A stretch of DNA of 64,000 bases, from positions 62,001-126,000 of the forward strand of contig JAEYPQ010000018.1 of assembly GCA_023410645.1 (NCBI GenBank), read 5' to 3'. The first letter of the stretch is position 1; each line of letters begins with the position of its first letter. Source of the stretch: Bacillota bacterium. GTDB taxonomy: Bacteria; Bacillota; Clostridia; TANB77; CAG-465. Shown here piece after piece: positions 41,811 through 50,128 of the stretch. Below the pieces are notes generated by a model, which did not search any database, was not told the origin of the DNA, and saw only the letters and a program-made list of their open reading frames with translations. The position numbers and the translations under genes are program-made.

Positions 41811-42713
41811 TTAATTATCTTGTATAAATATATTTGACATTTTAGGTGTAACAATAAATGCAGGACTAGTTCCGCCAGTTTGTGTCAATACGACGATTCC
41901 ATATTGATTTGTTTGTACTATACCTTGAACAGAAGCATTTGGACCAGAAGATATAATTAATACTTCATTATCTGGTACACTCTCAAAATAATCGTAAAAA
42001 TTAATTATTGAGTTATTTGTGCAACTATACTCAGCAGTATCAGGGAGCGATAGGTATGATATGGAGTTATCATAGGTACTATCCGAAAGCTCAAATCCAA
42101 GTATATCATTTATATTAGCTAAATATTGACCAAGACCCTCAAAGTTAATATATATCCCTTGTATAGTTGATGTTGTTGGTGAAATATATAGTGAACCAAT
42201 TGTACCAAATATTTCTCCAGTCATTGATGTAAGAACTCTTACATTTGCATTAGGATATATGGTAACAATTTGTGAAAGTAAATTTGTTAATTGGTTAGTT
42301 AAGAAACAATTATCAGTATAAACATTAAAAATTCTAATACCAGATTTAGCTTGTACATTGTTTGCTAAAAATACAGTTGATGCAGTTGAGTTCTCTATCC
42401 ATAGAGTTATTGGTGCGGTGTCAACTTTTAGTATAGCATTACCATTTATATTACCTATTCTTACAGGTGAATTACTTGCAAAAGAATCACCTAAGCTTGT
42501 AGTTAGAGAAAAAATTATATTAGCATTGTTATTAGATGCTTGGGTTGCAACCCACCAATCAATAATATATATTCCTTTACTATTTATAGTTACGTTACCC
42601 GTTAGTGAATCATAAGTCATATCACCATTATTTTCTACTAGTTCATTAAATATTAATTTGCCTCCTGTAGTTACAGGAGTTGCTGTATTCTTTTGTAATT
42701 GTAATAGATTCAT
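41811..42713 (-). CDS. exosporium-like protein with C1q/TNF-type N-terminal domain
   Basis: The 300-residue protein starts NLLQLQKNTATPVTTGGKLI, then has a beta-rich segment of about 130 residues (GNVTINSKGIYIIDWWVATQ, SPVRIGNINGNAILKV) like the jelly-roll C-terminal domain of BclA-type exosporium and collagen-like surface proteins. It lacks collagen repeats. The C-terminal 170 residues are Ser/Thr/Asn/Ile-rich and unrecognised. A spore-surface role is likely but inferred. The ribosome binding site is AGAAAGGAAA. Confidence 0.7.
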   Translation of the reverse strand: MNLLQLQKNTATPVTTGGKLIFNELVENNGDMTYDSLTGNVTINSKGIYIIDWWVATQASNNNANIIFSLTTSLGDSFASNSPVRIGNINGNAILKVDTAPITLWIENSTASTVFLANNVQAKSGIRIFNVYTDNCFLTNQLTNLLSQIVTIYPNANVRVLTSMTGEIFGTIGSLYISPTTSTIQGIYINFEGLGQYLANINDILGFELSDSTYDNSISYLSLPDTAEYSCTNNSIINFYDYFESVPDNEVLIISSGPNASVQGIVQTNQYGIVVLTQTGGTSPAFIVTPKMSNIFIQDN

Positions 42714-42829
42714 TATTAATTTTCCTTTCTATATGAATATACTATATTTTATTAAATTTTTGTGTAATTGTTGAATATAATATTGATTCATAATTAGATA
42801 ATAAAAAAAGAACAGTAAATAAATTATTA

Positions 42830-43348
42830 CTAATCCTTTTTTATTACATATCTCCATTCAATACTTTTATACGGTTCGGATGCATAATTAATTCCTATTC
42901 TTTTAGTTTTAGTATAGTTAAATTTCTTCCCATCATCTTCAATCCAAAGTTTATCTGAGTTACAAAGATCTATATTGTTTAATTGTTTAGTTATATCTAA
43001 AAATTTAGTTAGTTTACCTGGACCATCATATCCATCAATTCCTCTAATTAATACTGCTTGTGGAATACCATTTTTACCAGTAACAACATTTAAAAGATAA
43101 TGTATACCATAACATAAATATACATATGTATGACCACCATCTCCATATAACACTTCAGTTCTTTTTGTTAAACCAAATCTCGCATGACACGCTGAATCTT
43201 CTTCACCTCTGTACGCTTCTGTTTCAGTTATTCTACATTTTATTATTTCACCATTATCTAATTTTCTAACTAATATTTTTCCTATTAAAAGTGGTGCTAC
43301 TTCAAGAACATCTTTTGTATAAAAATTCTTATCTAATTTTTTACTCAT
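42830..43348 (-). CDS. 3-methyladenine DNA glycosylase, AAG/MPG family
   Basis: The 172-residue protein has the family core GKILVRKLDNGEIIKCRITETEAYRG, then DGGHTYVYLCYGIHYLLNVVT and DGPGKLTKFLDIT. It removes alkylated purines in base excision repair. The catalytic Glu is in ETEAY. Length is a little under the common 190-200. GAGGT lies before ATG 43348; an upstream in-frame start at 43375 was rejected. Confidence 0.94.
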   Translation of the reverse strand: MSKKLDKNFYTKDVLEVAPLLIGKILVRKLDNGEIIKCRITETEAYRGEEDSACHARFGLTKRTEVLYGDGGHTYVYLCYGIHYLLNVVTGKNGIPQAVLIRGIDGYDGPGKLTKFLDITKQLNNIDLCNSDKLWIEDDGKKFNYTKTKRIGINYASEPYKSIEWRYVIKKD

Positions 43349-43441
43349 AATTACCTCACTATATAGTATATACATACAAATATATTATACAATATATTAT
43401 TTTTTTATCAAATACTTTGTAATGTAATTTGTTGTCAAAAT

Positions 43442-43482
43442 TTGTAAACTAAGTTTACAATATATATATTATGTGATACAAT
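43442..43482 (+). promoter_or_regulatory. promoter with operator dyad of the ABC operon
   Basis: TTTACA (43454-43459), 17 bp and TACAAT (43477-43482). A perfect dyad TTGTAAACT/AGTTTACAA (43442-43460, one base between arms) covers the -35, so a repressor could block the promoter. No regulator gene is adjacent. Confidence 0.6.
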
Positions 43483-43507
43483 TTAGAAAATAATCGGAGG
43501 GATTTTA

Positions 43508-44122
43508 ATGAAGTTTTTTAGGAAAATAAATAAAGGATTAATTCTAACAATAATTGTACTGATTGTATTAACTGCATATTTAGTAGGTTTAGAATCTTTT
43601 AGAAATTCACAAAAAGAAAATATAAAAAAAGCATGTGTTGACTATATTGAGCTCAAAAATAGTTATGCTATGTTACCAGAGGAGTATAGAACAGTAAATA
43701 AAGATATTAGTACTGATGAATTAAATAAATACATTGATACAATAAAAAAGGATTTAAGTACTCATGTAATATCAAATGATAATGTTTTAAATCTTGAGAC
43801 TAATTCTATAAAGAGTAGTCTTCAAAGTCAAATTGATAGCAAGAATATTATAACTTCATATGATAAGAAAATAGTTGATATAAACAGCTATTCATTTGAA
43901 GGTGACCAAGTAACTGTTGTATTAAATAATTTCTATGAAAAAGAAGTTGAGACTATTTTGGAGAAAACTTTTGATGAGGCGACAAAGAGTTATATTAATA
44001 AGACTGATAAATCTAAAACATCAGCTAATACTCAAGATACAATAATATTGAAAAATGAGAGTAATGAATGGAAAGTTGTATATTCAAATATCATTGATCT
44101 TCAAATGATAGTTAAATATTAA
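43508..44122 (+). CDS. unknown membrane-anchored protein in ABC operon
   Basis: The 204-residue protein has an N-terminal membrane helix (LILTIIVLIVLTAYLVGL) and an outer domain with helical and strand-like parts (YIELKNSYAMLPEEYR). No family was recognised. CGGAGGGA precedes the ATG and 14 nt separate it from the ATPase gene, so it is the first gene of a three-gene operon. It may sense or assist the transporter. Confidence 0.72.
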   Translation: MKFFRKINKGLILTIIVLIVLTAYLVGLESFRNSQKENIKKACVDYIELKNSYAMLPEEYRTVNKDISTDELNKYIDTIKKDLSTHVISNDNVLNLETNSIKSSLQSQIDSKNIITSYDKKIVDINSYSFEGDQVTVVLNNFYEKEVETILEKTFDEATKSYINKTDKSKTSANTQDTIILKNESNEWKVVYSNIIDLQMIVKY

Positions 44123-44136
44123 TGGAGGTGTGAGAA

Positions 44137-45063
44137 ATGCAGGAAAATATTTTAGAATTAAGAAACATTAGTAAATATTTTGGTAAAAGCAAAGTAATTG
44201 ATAATATAAACTTAGATGTAAAATCAGGGGAAATTTATGGGTTTTTAGGACCAAATGGGGCCGGAAAAACAACTACAATTAAAATGATACTTGGACTTTT
44301 ATCCATTGATGAAGGAAGTATTAAAATAAATTCACATGATGTAAGCCATGATTTTGAAAATGCTATGGAATATATTGGTGGTATAGTTGAAAATCCTGAT
44401 TTATATGGATATTTATCTGGAATTGATAATCTAAAACTTTATGCTAGACTTCGTAATGTAAGTAAGGATAGAATAGATGAATTAGTTAAGACAGTTGGTT
44501 TACAAGACAGAATAAAAGATAAGGTTTCTAAGTATTCTTTAGGTATGAAGCAAAGGCTTGGACTAGCACTTACTCTTTTACATTCTCCTAAGGTACTTAT
44601 ACTTGATGAACCAACAAATGGACTTGATCCAGCAGGTATACGATTACTTAGAGATATATTAAAAAAACTTGCTCATGAAAATAATATAGCAGTATTTATA
44701 TCATCACATCTTTTAAGTGAAATGGAACTTATGTGTGACAAAGTTGCTGTAATAGACAAAGGAAAAATCATTAAGTTTGAAAACATGAAAAATGTTATTG
44801 AAGATGTAGATGAAGAAAAAGTTAAGTATATTGTAGGTGTTAATAATGTGGATAAGTCAGTACAAATTTTAACTGATACCTTCGGAGAAGAAAATGTTAA
44901 ATTAATTGAAGAATCAAAAATTCAAATTACTCTAACTAAAAATAAAATTAAGGAAATAGCACAAATTTTAGTTAAAAATGATATTGATATATATGAATTA
45001 AATAGACATAATCATTCACTTGAAGAGGCATTCTTAAATATGACAAATGGAGGTAAGAATTAA
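44137..45063 (+). CDS. ABC transporter ATP-binding protein, BcrA type
   Basis: The 308-residue protein has Walker A GPNGAGKTT near residue 37, the signature YSLGMKQRL near residue 133, and Walker B VLILDEPTNGLDP. The last 80 residues form the extension typical of drug- or bacitracin-type exporters (BcrA/NatA). It energises the permease in the next gene, whose start overlaps its stop. Confidence 0.93.
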   Translation: MQENILELRNISKYFGKSKVIDNINLDVKSGEIYGFLGPNGAGKTTTIKMILGLLSIDEGSIKINSHDVSHDFENAMEYIGGIVENPDLYGYLSGIDNLKLYARLRNVSKDRIDELVKTVGLQDRIKDKVSKYSLGMKQRLGLALTLLHSPKVLILDEPTNGLDPAGIRLLRDILKKLAHENNIAVFISSHLLSEMELMCDKVAVIDKGKIIKFENMKNVIEDVDEEKVKYIVGVNNVDKSVQILTDTFGEENVKLIEESKIQITLTKNKIKEIAQILVKNDIDIYELNRHNHSLEEAFLNMTNGGKN

Positions 45064-46532
45064 TGAAGAAAATTATTAATTTATGTATAAATGAAACAAT
45101 TAAATTATTTAAGAAAAAATCCACTATTGCCATAATTTTATTTGCAATATTATCACTTTTTGCAGCAGCTGGTTTTGCAAAACTTTCTCAAGAAAATACT
45201 AAAAATTCAAGAAACAATGATTATATGGTAGAGAATATAAAATACGAAATCGAAGCATTAAAAAATGCAACAGAAACTCAAGGTAAAGGCTATGATTCTA
45301 GAGCAAGACTTGAAATGTTGCAATATGCATATGAAAATAAGATTAATATATACAATGATAATTGGAAAACTGAAATAATAAATAAGCTTATTGATAAAAA
45401 GACAAATGAATATAAAATGAAAGATACAGCTGTATCTTCTAATGAAGAGTTGAATAAATTAAAAAATGAAATTGATAATTTATTCAATATACTAAAACAA
45501 GAAAGATTTGATGAATATATTGATTTAAAAATAGCGGATATAAAAAAATCATATGATACTGGTAATATTACAAAAGAAGAATATGAGGAACAAGTCGAAA
45601 TACAAAATCTTACAAAAAAATATGAAGTTGGTAAAACTTCTGATCAGTCTCAAGCATGGAAAAAAGAAGTATTATCTGAAATTTCCACTATAAAAAGTAG
45701 TCTTAGATTAGGTATAGATATGAATTCTAGGCAATTACTTAGTTATGATAATATTAGCAAATTAAATGACAAACTCAAAATAGATATGTATAGATTAGAA
45801 AATAATATTCAAATCTCTTCTAATATATATGGTGATTTCAATTACAGAAGTTTATATGAATCAATGGCAGAAAAATTATCAATGATGTTTATTGGAATAT
45901 TAGTGATAATATCTGCAGGTTCTTCTATATCAAGTGAGATTTCAAAGGGAACAATAAAGTTTCTTATAATGACGCCAAATAAAAGATGGAAAATATTATT
46001 ATCAAAGATAATTGTTTATACTGTTGTACTTTTAATATTTACATTAGTGATATCAATATGTGGATTAATAGTAGGAAATATATTCTTTTCTGATTTACAA
46101 GCTATACCATATTTATATATTAAAGATGGAAATGTAAATTCAATTAGTCATAATGTATATGAAATTCTTAGATTTTTCACTTATGATATTGATATATTTA
46201 TGTATATTCTACTTGCTACACTTATTTCAGTTATAACTAGGAATACTTCACTTGCAATTAGTTTGTCAATGGCAGCATATATTGGTGCAAGTACTGTAAT
46301 GCAGATAATTAACGCCTTTATACAATCAGAGTGGATAAAGTTTGTACCATTTAATAACTTAAATTTAACAGAAAAATTCTTTGCAAATGAAAATACTTCA
46401 ATGTCGACAGAAATATTTAGTCAATCATTACAAAGTGTAACTTTAACATTTTCTATGTGTGTACTTGCTGTATCAGCGATAATAATGATAGTATCAATGT
46501 TTGATAGTTTCAATAAAAAGGATATAGTTTAA
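45063..46532 (+). CDS. ABC-2 type permease
   Basis: The 489-residue protein has one N-terminal membrane helix, an unusually large soluble domain (about residues 40-270, Lys/Glu-rich and coiled-coil-like), then five C-terminal helices beginning MMFIGILVIISAGSSISSEISKGTIKFL, the ABC-2 hallmark. It likely exports a hydrophobic or peptide substrate that cannot be named. It shares one base with the ATPase gene. Confidence 0.87.
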   Translation: MKKIINLCINETIKLFKKKSTIAIILFAILSLFAAAGFAKLSQENTKNSRNNDYMVENIKYEIEALKNATETQGKGYDSRARLEMLQYAYENKINIYNDNWKTEIINKLIDKKTNEYKMKDTAVSSNEELNKLKNEIDNLFNILKQERFDEYIDLKIADIKKSYDTGNITKEEYEEQVEIQNLTKKYEVGKTSDQSQAWKKEVLSEISTIKSSLRLGIDMNSRQLLSYDNISKLNDKLKIDMYRLENNIQISSNIYGDFNYRSLYESMAEKLSMMFIGILVIISAGSSISSEISKGTIKFLIMTPNKRWKILLSKIIVYTVVLLIFTLVISICGLIVGNIFFSDLQAIPYLYIKDGNVNSISHNVYEILRFFTYDIDIFMYILLATLISVITRNTSLAISLSMAAYIGASTVMQIINAFIQSEWIKFVPFNNLNLTEKFFANENTSMSTEIFSQSLQSVTLTFSMCVLAVSAIIMIVSMFDSFNKKDIV

Positions 46533-46569
46533 TAAATTATAAATAGAATATAATTGATTTTTAACCAAT

Positions 46570-46606
46570 AAAGGCATAATAACTATTAGCTATTATGCCT
46601 TTATTT
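46570..46606 (+). terminator. terminator of the ABC operon
   Basis: AAAGGCATAATA pairs with TATTATGCCTTT, followed by ATTT. Confidence 0.75.
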
Positions 46607-46655
46607 GAATCAAATTTTCTTCGCTCCATACACATGTCTTCTTTCATATTTATTT

Positions 46656-48755
46656 TTATTTAAAATTCTTAATATATTGAGGTAACCTGACCGATTTTGG
46701 TGGAAGAATCAATTCTCGAGTAAGTTTTAATATAGATCCTTCTTTTACATGTAATGTAACAATTCCACATTCAGGATTTGATTGTATTCTATCACTCCTG
46801 TTCTCAGGGTCAAAAGTTGGACCAGATGTTGTAGTAACATATATTCCTCCATAGTAGGTTTCCTGTGTATTGCGGATAGAACCATAATAAATTGCACCTA
46901 AATCAAATTCTTTACCATCAACTATCACTTTATTACCACTCTTTGCCATTGCTGTTCTTTCTGGTATAACAATGGGGTAATCTCTAGTATAAGGCTGATT
47001 TAATTTTCCTTCATGAAGCATTCTAAGAACTACACCAAATATTACAAAATCACATTTACTATTGTTAATATAGGTGAATTTTATATCTTTTTCCTTAAGC
47101 TTAGATGATACCTCATAAAGTGGGTTTACTTCGGGGGTATTTGATATTTTTTCTAGGAAGCTTTTCTCGCAGTCACCATTAATAGCATAATAATGAAAAT
47201 CAGGATAATCTGAAAGTACACGAGTGACTTCATTCGCTTGTCCTTGACTACCAAATATCTTTGTATATATTGCATATTTTTTAACTGGTTTTCCCCACAC
47301 AATATCACCCGCTAAATGAACATGTTGAATACTTCTTTCTTTTGCTGCATCTAACATATATCTAAGAGATGCTTCATTGAAGAATTTAGATCCAACCTGT
47401 AAATTAGAAAGCTCTAAGTATGAAATTATCCCTGTTTCTGGAAGTGGACTTGAAATGATATATGAACTGTCATCTTCCGTATTTAAAATAACTCTATCGT
47501 CTTCTGTATATATGTTGTAATGTAATGTTTGATTGATGTATGTTATTTCTTCTTCGGTAAGGCCGAGTTCATCAAAAGGAACAAAACCTAATCTAAATAA
47601 TTTCTTTAAGGCCTTGTTTAGTTTTTCAGCATCAACTTCAATATCGCTTTTTTCATTTTCAACGTTTTTAATTTTTATTATATTGATTTTTTTATTTTTT
47701 TTATAATGCTGTTCCATTTCATAAATATCATCAATATTTTCAATAAGAAGTACAGAACCCTTTTCAGATATACATTTCCCATCTTGTATTGTCATATCGG
47801 AAATTCGGCAACCAACTCTACTATTACATCCCATACGATTTATAAAGTCTGTAGTATGTTGGAAAGTCAGAGGAGATTCGCATATTACATTCCCATAAAT
47901 AAATTTTGCAAGTCCATGGAAATGTCCAGAAACAAGGTTTACTATTGGGTACATCTTACCAAATATTTTGACATCATTTACATTACTTTTTGCATGGATT
48001 AGAGCAGTCTTAAATGTTGCATCCATAGTTTTTTGTGAAGGGTAAGTGTCACTTATAGTATTTCCACGTGAGCTACCAAGATGTATAAGCTTAATTACAG
48101 CACCATTAAAAACTATGTAACCAACAAAACTCTTAAGATAAGTGAAATGTTTTTTACGTCTTGCCATTTTTTCTTCTATTAATGCTAAAACATCAGCTCC
48201 ACCTTTTTTCTTAAAAGATTCATCGTGGTTACCTTGAGATGCAATTATTGTAAAATTAAACATACTAAAAATTGCAACGAAAGTTTCAGCTTGTGAATCT
48301 GCAGATCTTTTTTGCAAATTCATATCATGGCCACTGTAAACATTTTTACCATCTACAAGATCTCCAGAAATAAATAAGTAACGATATCCTGTGTTCCATA
48401 GGTATTGTAACATTTTTATTAGTTCTTCACGATCAAACTCATTGCTGCCTATGTGAATATCAGCAAGTTTTGCTACCCGTAATATTGATACACCTTCTCT
48501 TACTGGTAGGAATATGAATGGGTCATCACCTTTGTCAAGCACATAATATACAAAATCTCTTCTTGTAAAATCATATTGTTTGATAAGTTTATAACCTAAG
48601 TCTTCTAAATCTAAAATTTGTAGTTCTGTTGCTCCTAACTTTTGCAGTTCATTCAAAGTATATTGTCTCTTTTTTAAAATACTAACTAAAGCATTTACAG
48701 TTAATTTGGTTTCTAGTTTCAAGTCGAGACCTTCTGAACGTTTATTTGTGTTCAT
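46656..48755 (-). CDS. two-domain calcineurin-like metallophosphoesterase
   Basis: The 699-residue protein has an N-terminal helical region (TKLTVNALVSILKKRQYTLNEL), then a complete phosphoesterase domain: ADIHIGS (DxH), SGDLVDG (GD), GNHDE (GNHD) and SGHFHG (GHxH). A second copy follows, with LSNLQVGS, AGDIVWG and NGDCE, in which the first metal Asp-His and the GNHD His are lost. So one domain is probably catalytic and one structural. The substrate is unknown. GGAG precedes ATG 48755; a start at 48824 was rejected because it lies in the hairpin leader. Confidence 0.87.
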   Translation of the reverse strand: MNTNKRSEGLDLKLETKLTVNALVSILKKRQYTLNELQKLGATELQILDLEDLGYKLIKQYDFTRRDFVYYVLDKGDDPFIFLPVREGVSILRVAKLADIHIGSNEFDREELIKMLQYLWNTGYRYLFISGDLVDGKNVYSGHDMNLQKRSADSQAETFVAIFSMFNFTIIASQGNHDESFKKKGGADVLALIEEKMARRKKHFTYLKSFVGYIVFNGAVIKLIHLGSSRGNTISDTYPSQKTMDATFKTALIHAKSNVNDVKIFGKMYPIVNLVSGHFHGLAKFIYGNVICESPLTFQHTTDFINRMGCNSRVGCRISDMTIQDGKCISEKGSVLLIENIDDIYEMEQHYKKNKKINIIKIKNVENEKSDIEVDAEKLNKALKKLFRLGFVPFDELGLTEEEITYINQTLHYNIYTEDDRVILNTEDDSSYIISSPLPETGIISYLELSNLQVGSKFFNEASLRYMLDAAKERSIQHVHLAGDIVWGKPVKKYAIYTKIFGSQGQANEVTRVLSDYPDFHYYAINGDCEKSFLEKISNTPEVNPLYEVSSKLKEKDIKFTYINNSKCDFVIFGVVLRMLHEGKLNQPYTRDYPIVIPERTAMAKSGNKVIVDGKEFDLGAIYYGSIRNTQETYYGGIYVTTTSGPTFDPENRSDRIQSNPECGIVTLHVKEGSILKLTRELILPPKSVRLPQYIKNFK

Positions 48756-48798
48756 AATAATTCTCCTTTCACTAATACGTGGTAAATGTTTGGTAGTA

Positions 48799-48858
48799 TC
48801 TCTATATAAAGAGAATAGATCCACTATACAAGATTTTAAATCCTGTATAGGAATCTAT
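48799..48858 (-). promoter_or_regulatory. structured leader of the metallophosphoesterase gene
   Basis: In the roughly 127-nt leader a long hairpin forms from ATAGAT...TATACAAGATTT and its partner AAATCCTGTATA...ATCTAT (48815-48858), with a second stem TCTC/GAGA (48799-48814) directly next to it. No T-run follows, so it is not a plain terminator. Confidence 0.5.
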
Positions 48859-48888
48859 CCTCGACATTTAATTTTTTCAATCGATTAC

Positions 48889-48917
48889 ATTTTAACATAT
48901 CATTTTTTCTAATGCAA
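48889..48917 (-). promoter_or_regulatory. promoter of the metallophosphoesterase gene
   Basis: On the minus strand TTGCAT (48917-48912), 17 bp and TAAAAT (48894-48889). Confidence 0.65.
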
Positions 48918-49027
48918 TAGTTTTTTATTAAAAAAAGCAAAAAATCGACAAATTTTGACAAAACTAATTAAACTAATAATTAGTCAATAAAATGATAAAA
49001 ATTGCAAATAATATGATTATGTGTATA

Positions 49028-49056
49028 TTGTTAAATTCGACAATTAATGATATAAT
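49028..49056 (+). promoter_or_regulatory. ldhA promoter with internal Spo0A box
   Basis: TTGTTA (49028-49033), 17 bp and TATAAT (49051-49056). An exact Spo0A box TTCGACA (49036-49042) sits between them, the place where Spo0A blocks polymerase in known repressed promoters such as abrB. Confidence 0.6.
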
Positions 49057-49089
49057 ATAGGATGGCAAAGTTATTTTGGAGGGATGTTT

Positions 49090-50082
49090 ATGATAAAAAT
49101 TGCTTTTTTTGATACAAAGGAATATGATAGAAAATTATTTGAAGAATATAATAAAAAATATGGATATGAAATTAATTATTTAGAATCAAAACTAAATTCT
49201 GAGACTGCACCACTTGCACATGGATATGATGTGGTTTGTATATTTGTTAATGATGTAGTTGATGAAAGAACAATACAAATATTAAAAGAATGTGGAGTAA
49301 AATTGATTGCACTTAGATGTGCTGGTTTCAATAATGTTGATATTAAGAAAATGGATTCTAGTATTAGAGTTGTTAGAGTGCCTGAATATTCACCATATGC
49401 GGTAGCAGAACATGCAACAGCATTATTGCTTGATTTAAATAGAAAAATATACAAAGCTTATCAAAGAACTAAAAAATATAACTTTTCATTAAATGGACTT
49501 TTAGGTTTTGATATAAATGGAAAAACAGTAGGTGTAATAGGGACAGGAAAAATAGGAAAAGTATTTATAAGAATTATGAAAGGTTTTGGCGCAAATGTTG
49601 TAGCATATGATGTATATAAAGATGAAAAATCAAGTGCAGAACTTGGATATAAATACGTAACATTAGATGAACTATATAAAGAATCAGATATAATTTCCCT
49701 ACATTGTCCGCTTACAGATGATAATTATAAAATGATAAATTTAGATAGTATTTCGAAAATGAAGCCAGGAGTTGTGATTATAAATACAAGTAGAGGTAAA
49801 TTAATCGATACTGAAAGTCTAATTAAAAAATTATCAGAAGGACATATTGGTGGGGTTGGACTTGATGTTTATGAAGATGAAGAAGAATTCTTCTTAAATG
49901 ATATGTCAAATTCATATATAAGAGATAGAGATTTATCTATACTTTTATCAATGCCAAATATAGTAATTACTTCTCATCAAGCATTTTTTACTAAAGAGGC
50001 ATTAAATAAAATTGCAAATGATACATTTGAAAATATAAAAGAAATTTTTGAAAATGGAACATGTAAAAATGAAGTAAAATAA
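49090..50082 (+). CDS. ldhA: D-lactate dehydrogenase, LdhA type
   Basis: The 330-residue protein matches the fermentative D-LDH family: ALRCAGFNNVD, nucleotide-binding VGVIGTGKIGKVF, catalytic Arg in NTSRGKLID, Glu in the VYEDEEEFF region and His in ITSHQAFFT. It reduces pyruvate to D-lactate and regenerates NAD+. GGAGGG ends 6 nt before ATG 49090; ATG 49084 directly abuts it and was rejected. Single gene. Confidence 0.93.
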   Translation: MIKIAFFDTKEYDRKLFEEYNKKYGYEINYLESKLNSETAPLAHGYDVVCIFVNDVVDERTIQILKECGVKLIALRCAGFNNVDIKKMDSSIRVVRVPEYSPYAVAEHATALLLDLNRKIYKAYQRTKKYNFSLNGLLGFDINGKTVGVIGTGKIGKVFIRIMKGFGANVVAYDVYKDEKSSAELGYKYVTLDELYKESDIISLHCPLTDDNYKMINLDSISKMKPGVVIINTSRGKLIDTESLIKKLSEGHIGGVGLDVYEDEEEFFLNDMSNSYIRDRDLSILLSMPNIVITSHQAFFTKEALNKIANDTFENIKEIFENGTCKNEVK

Positions 50083-50088
50083 ATATAG

Positions 50089-50128
50089 AGGTGACCATAC
50101 ATTATAATATTATTGTATGGTCACTCCT
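50089..50128. terminator. bidirectional terminator of ldhA and the spoIID-like gene
   Basis: AGGTGACCATACA pairs with TGTATGGTCACTCCT. The right arm encodes the last codons and stop of the minus-strand gene (ending at 50110). Confidence 0.75.

Noticed and set aside
42714..42790. Sigma-K promoter before the exosporium-like gene
   Set aside because: An AATATAGTA resembles the -10, but the AC element is at 15 bp rather than 17 and one key base differs.
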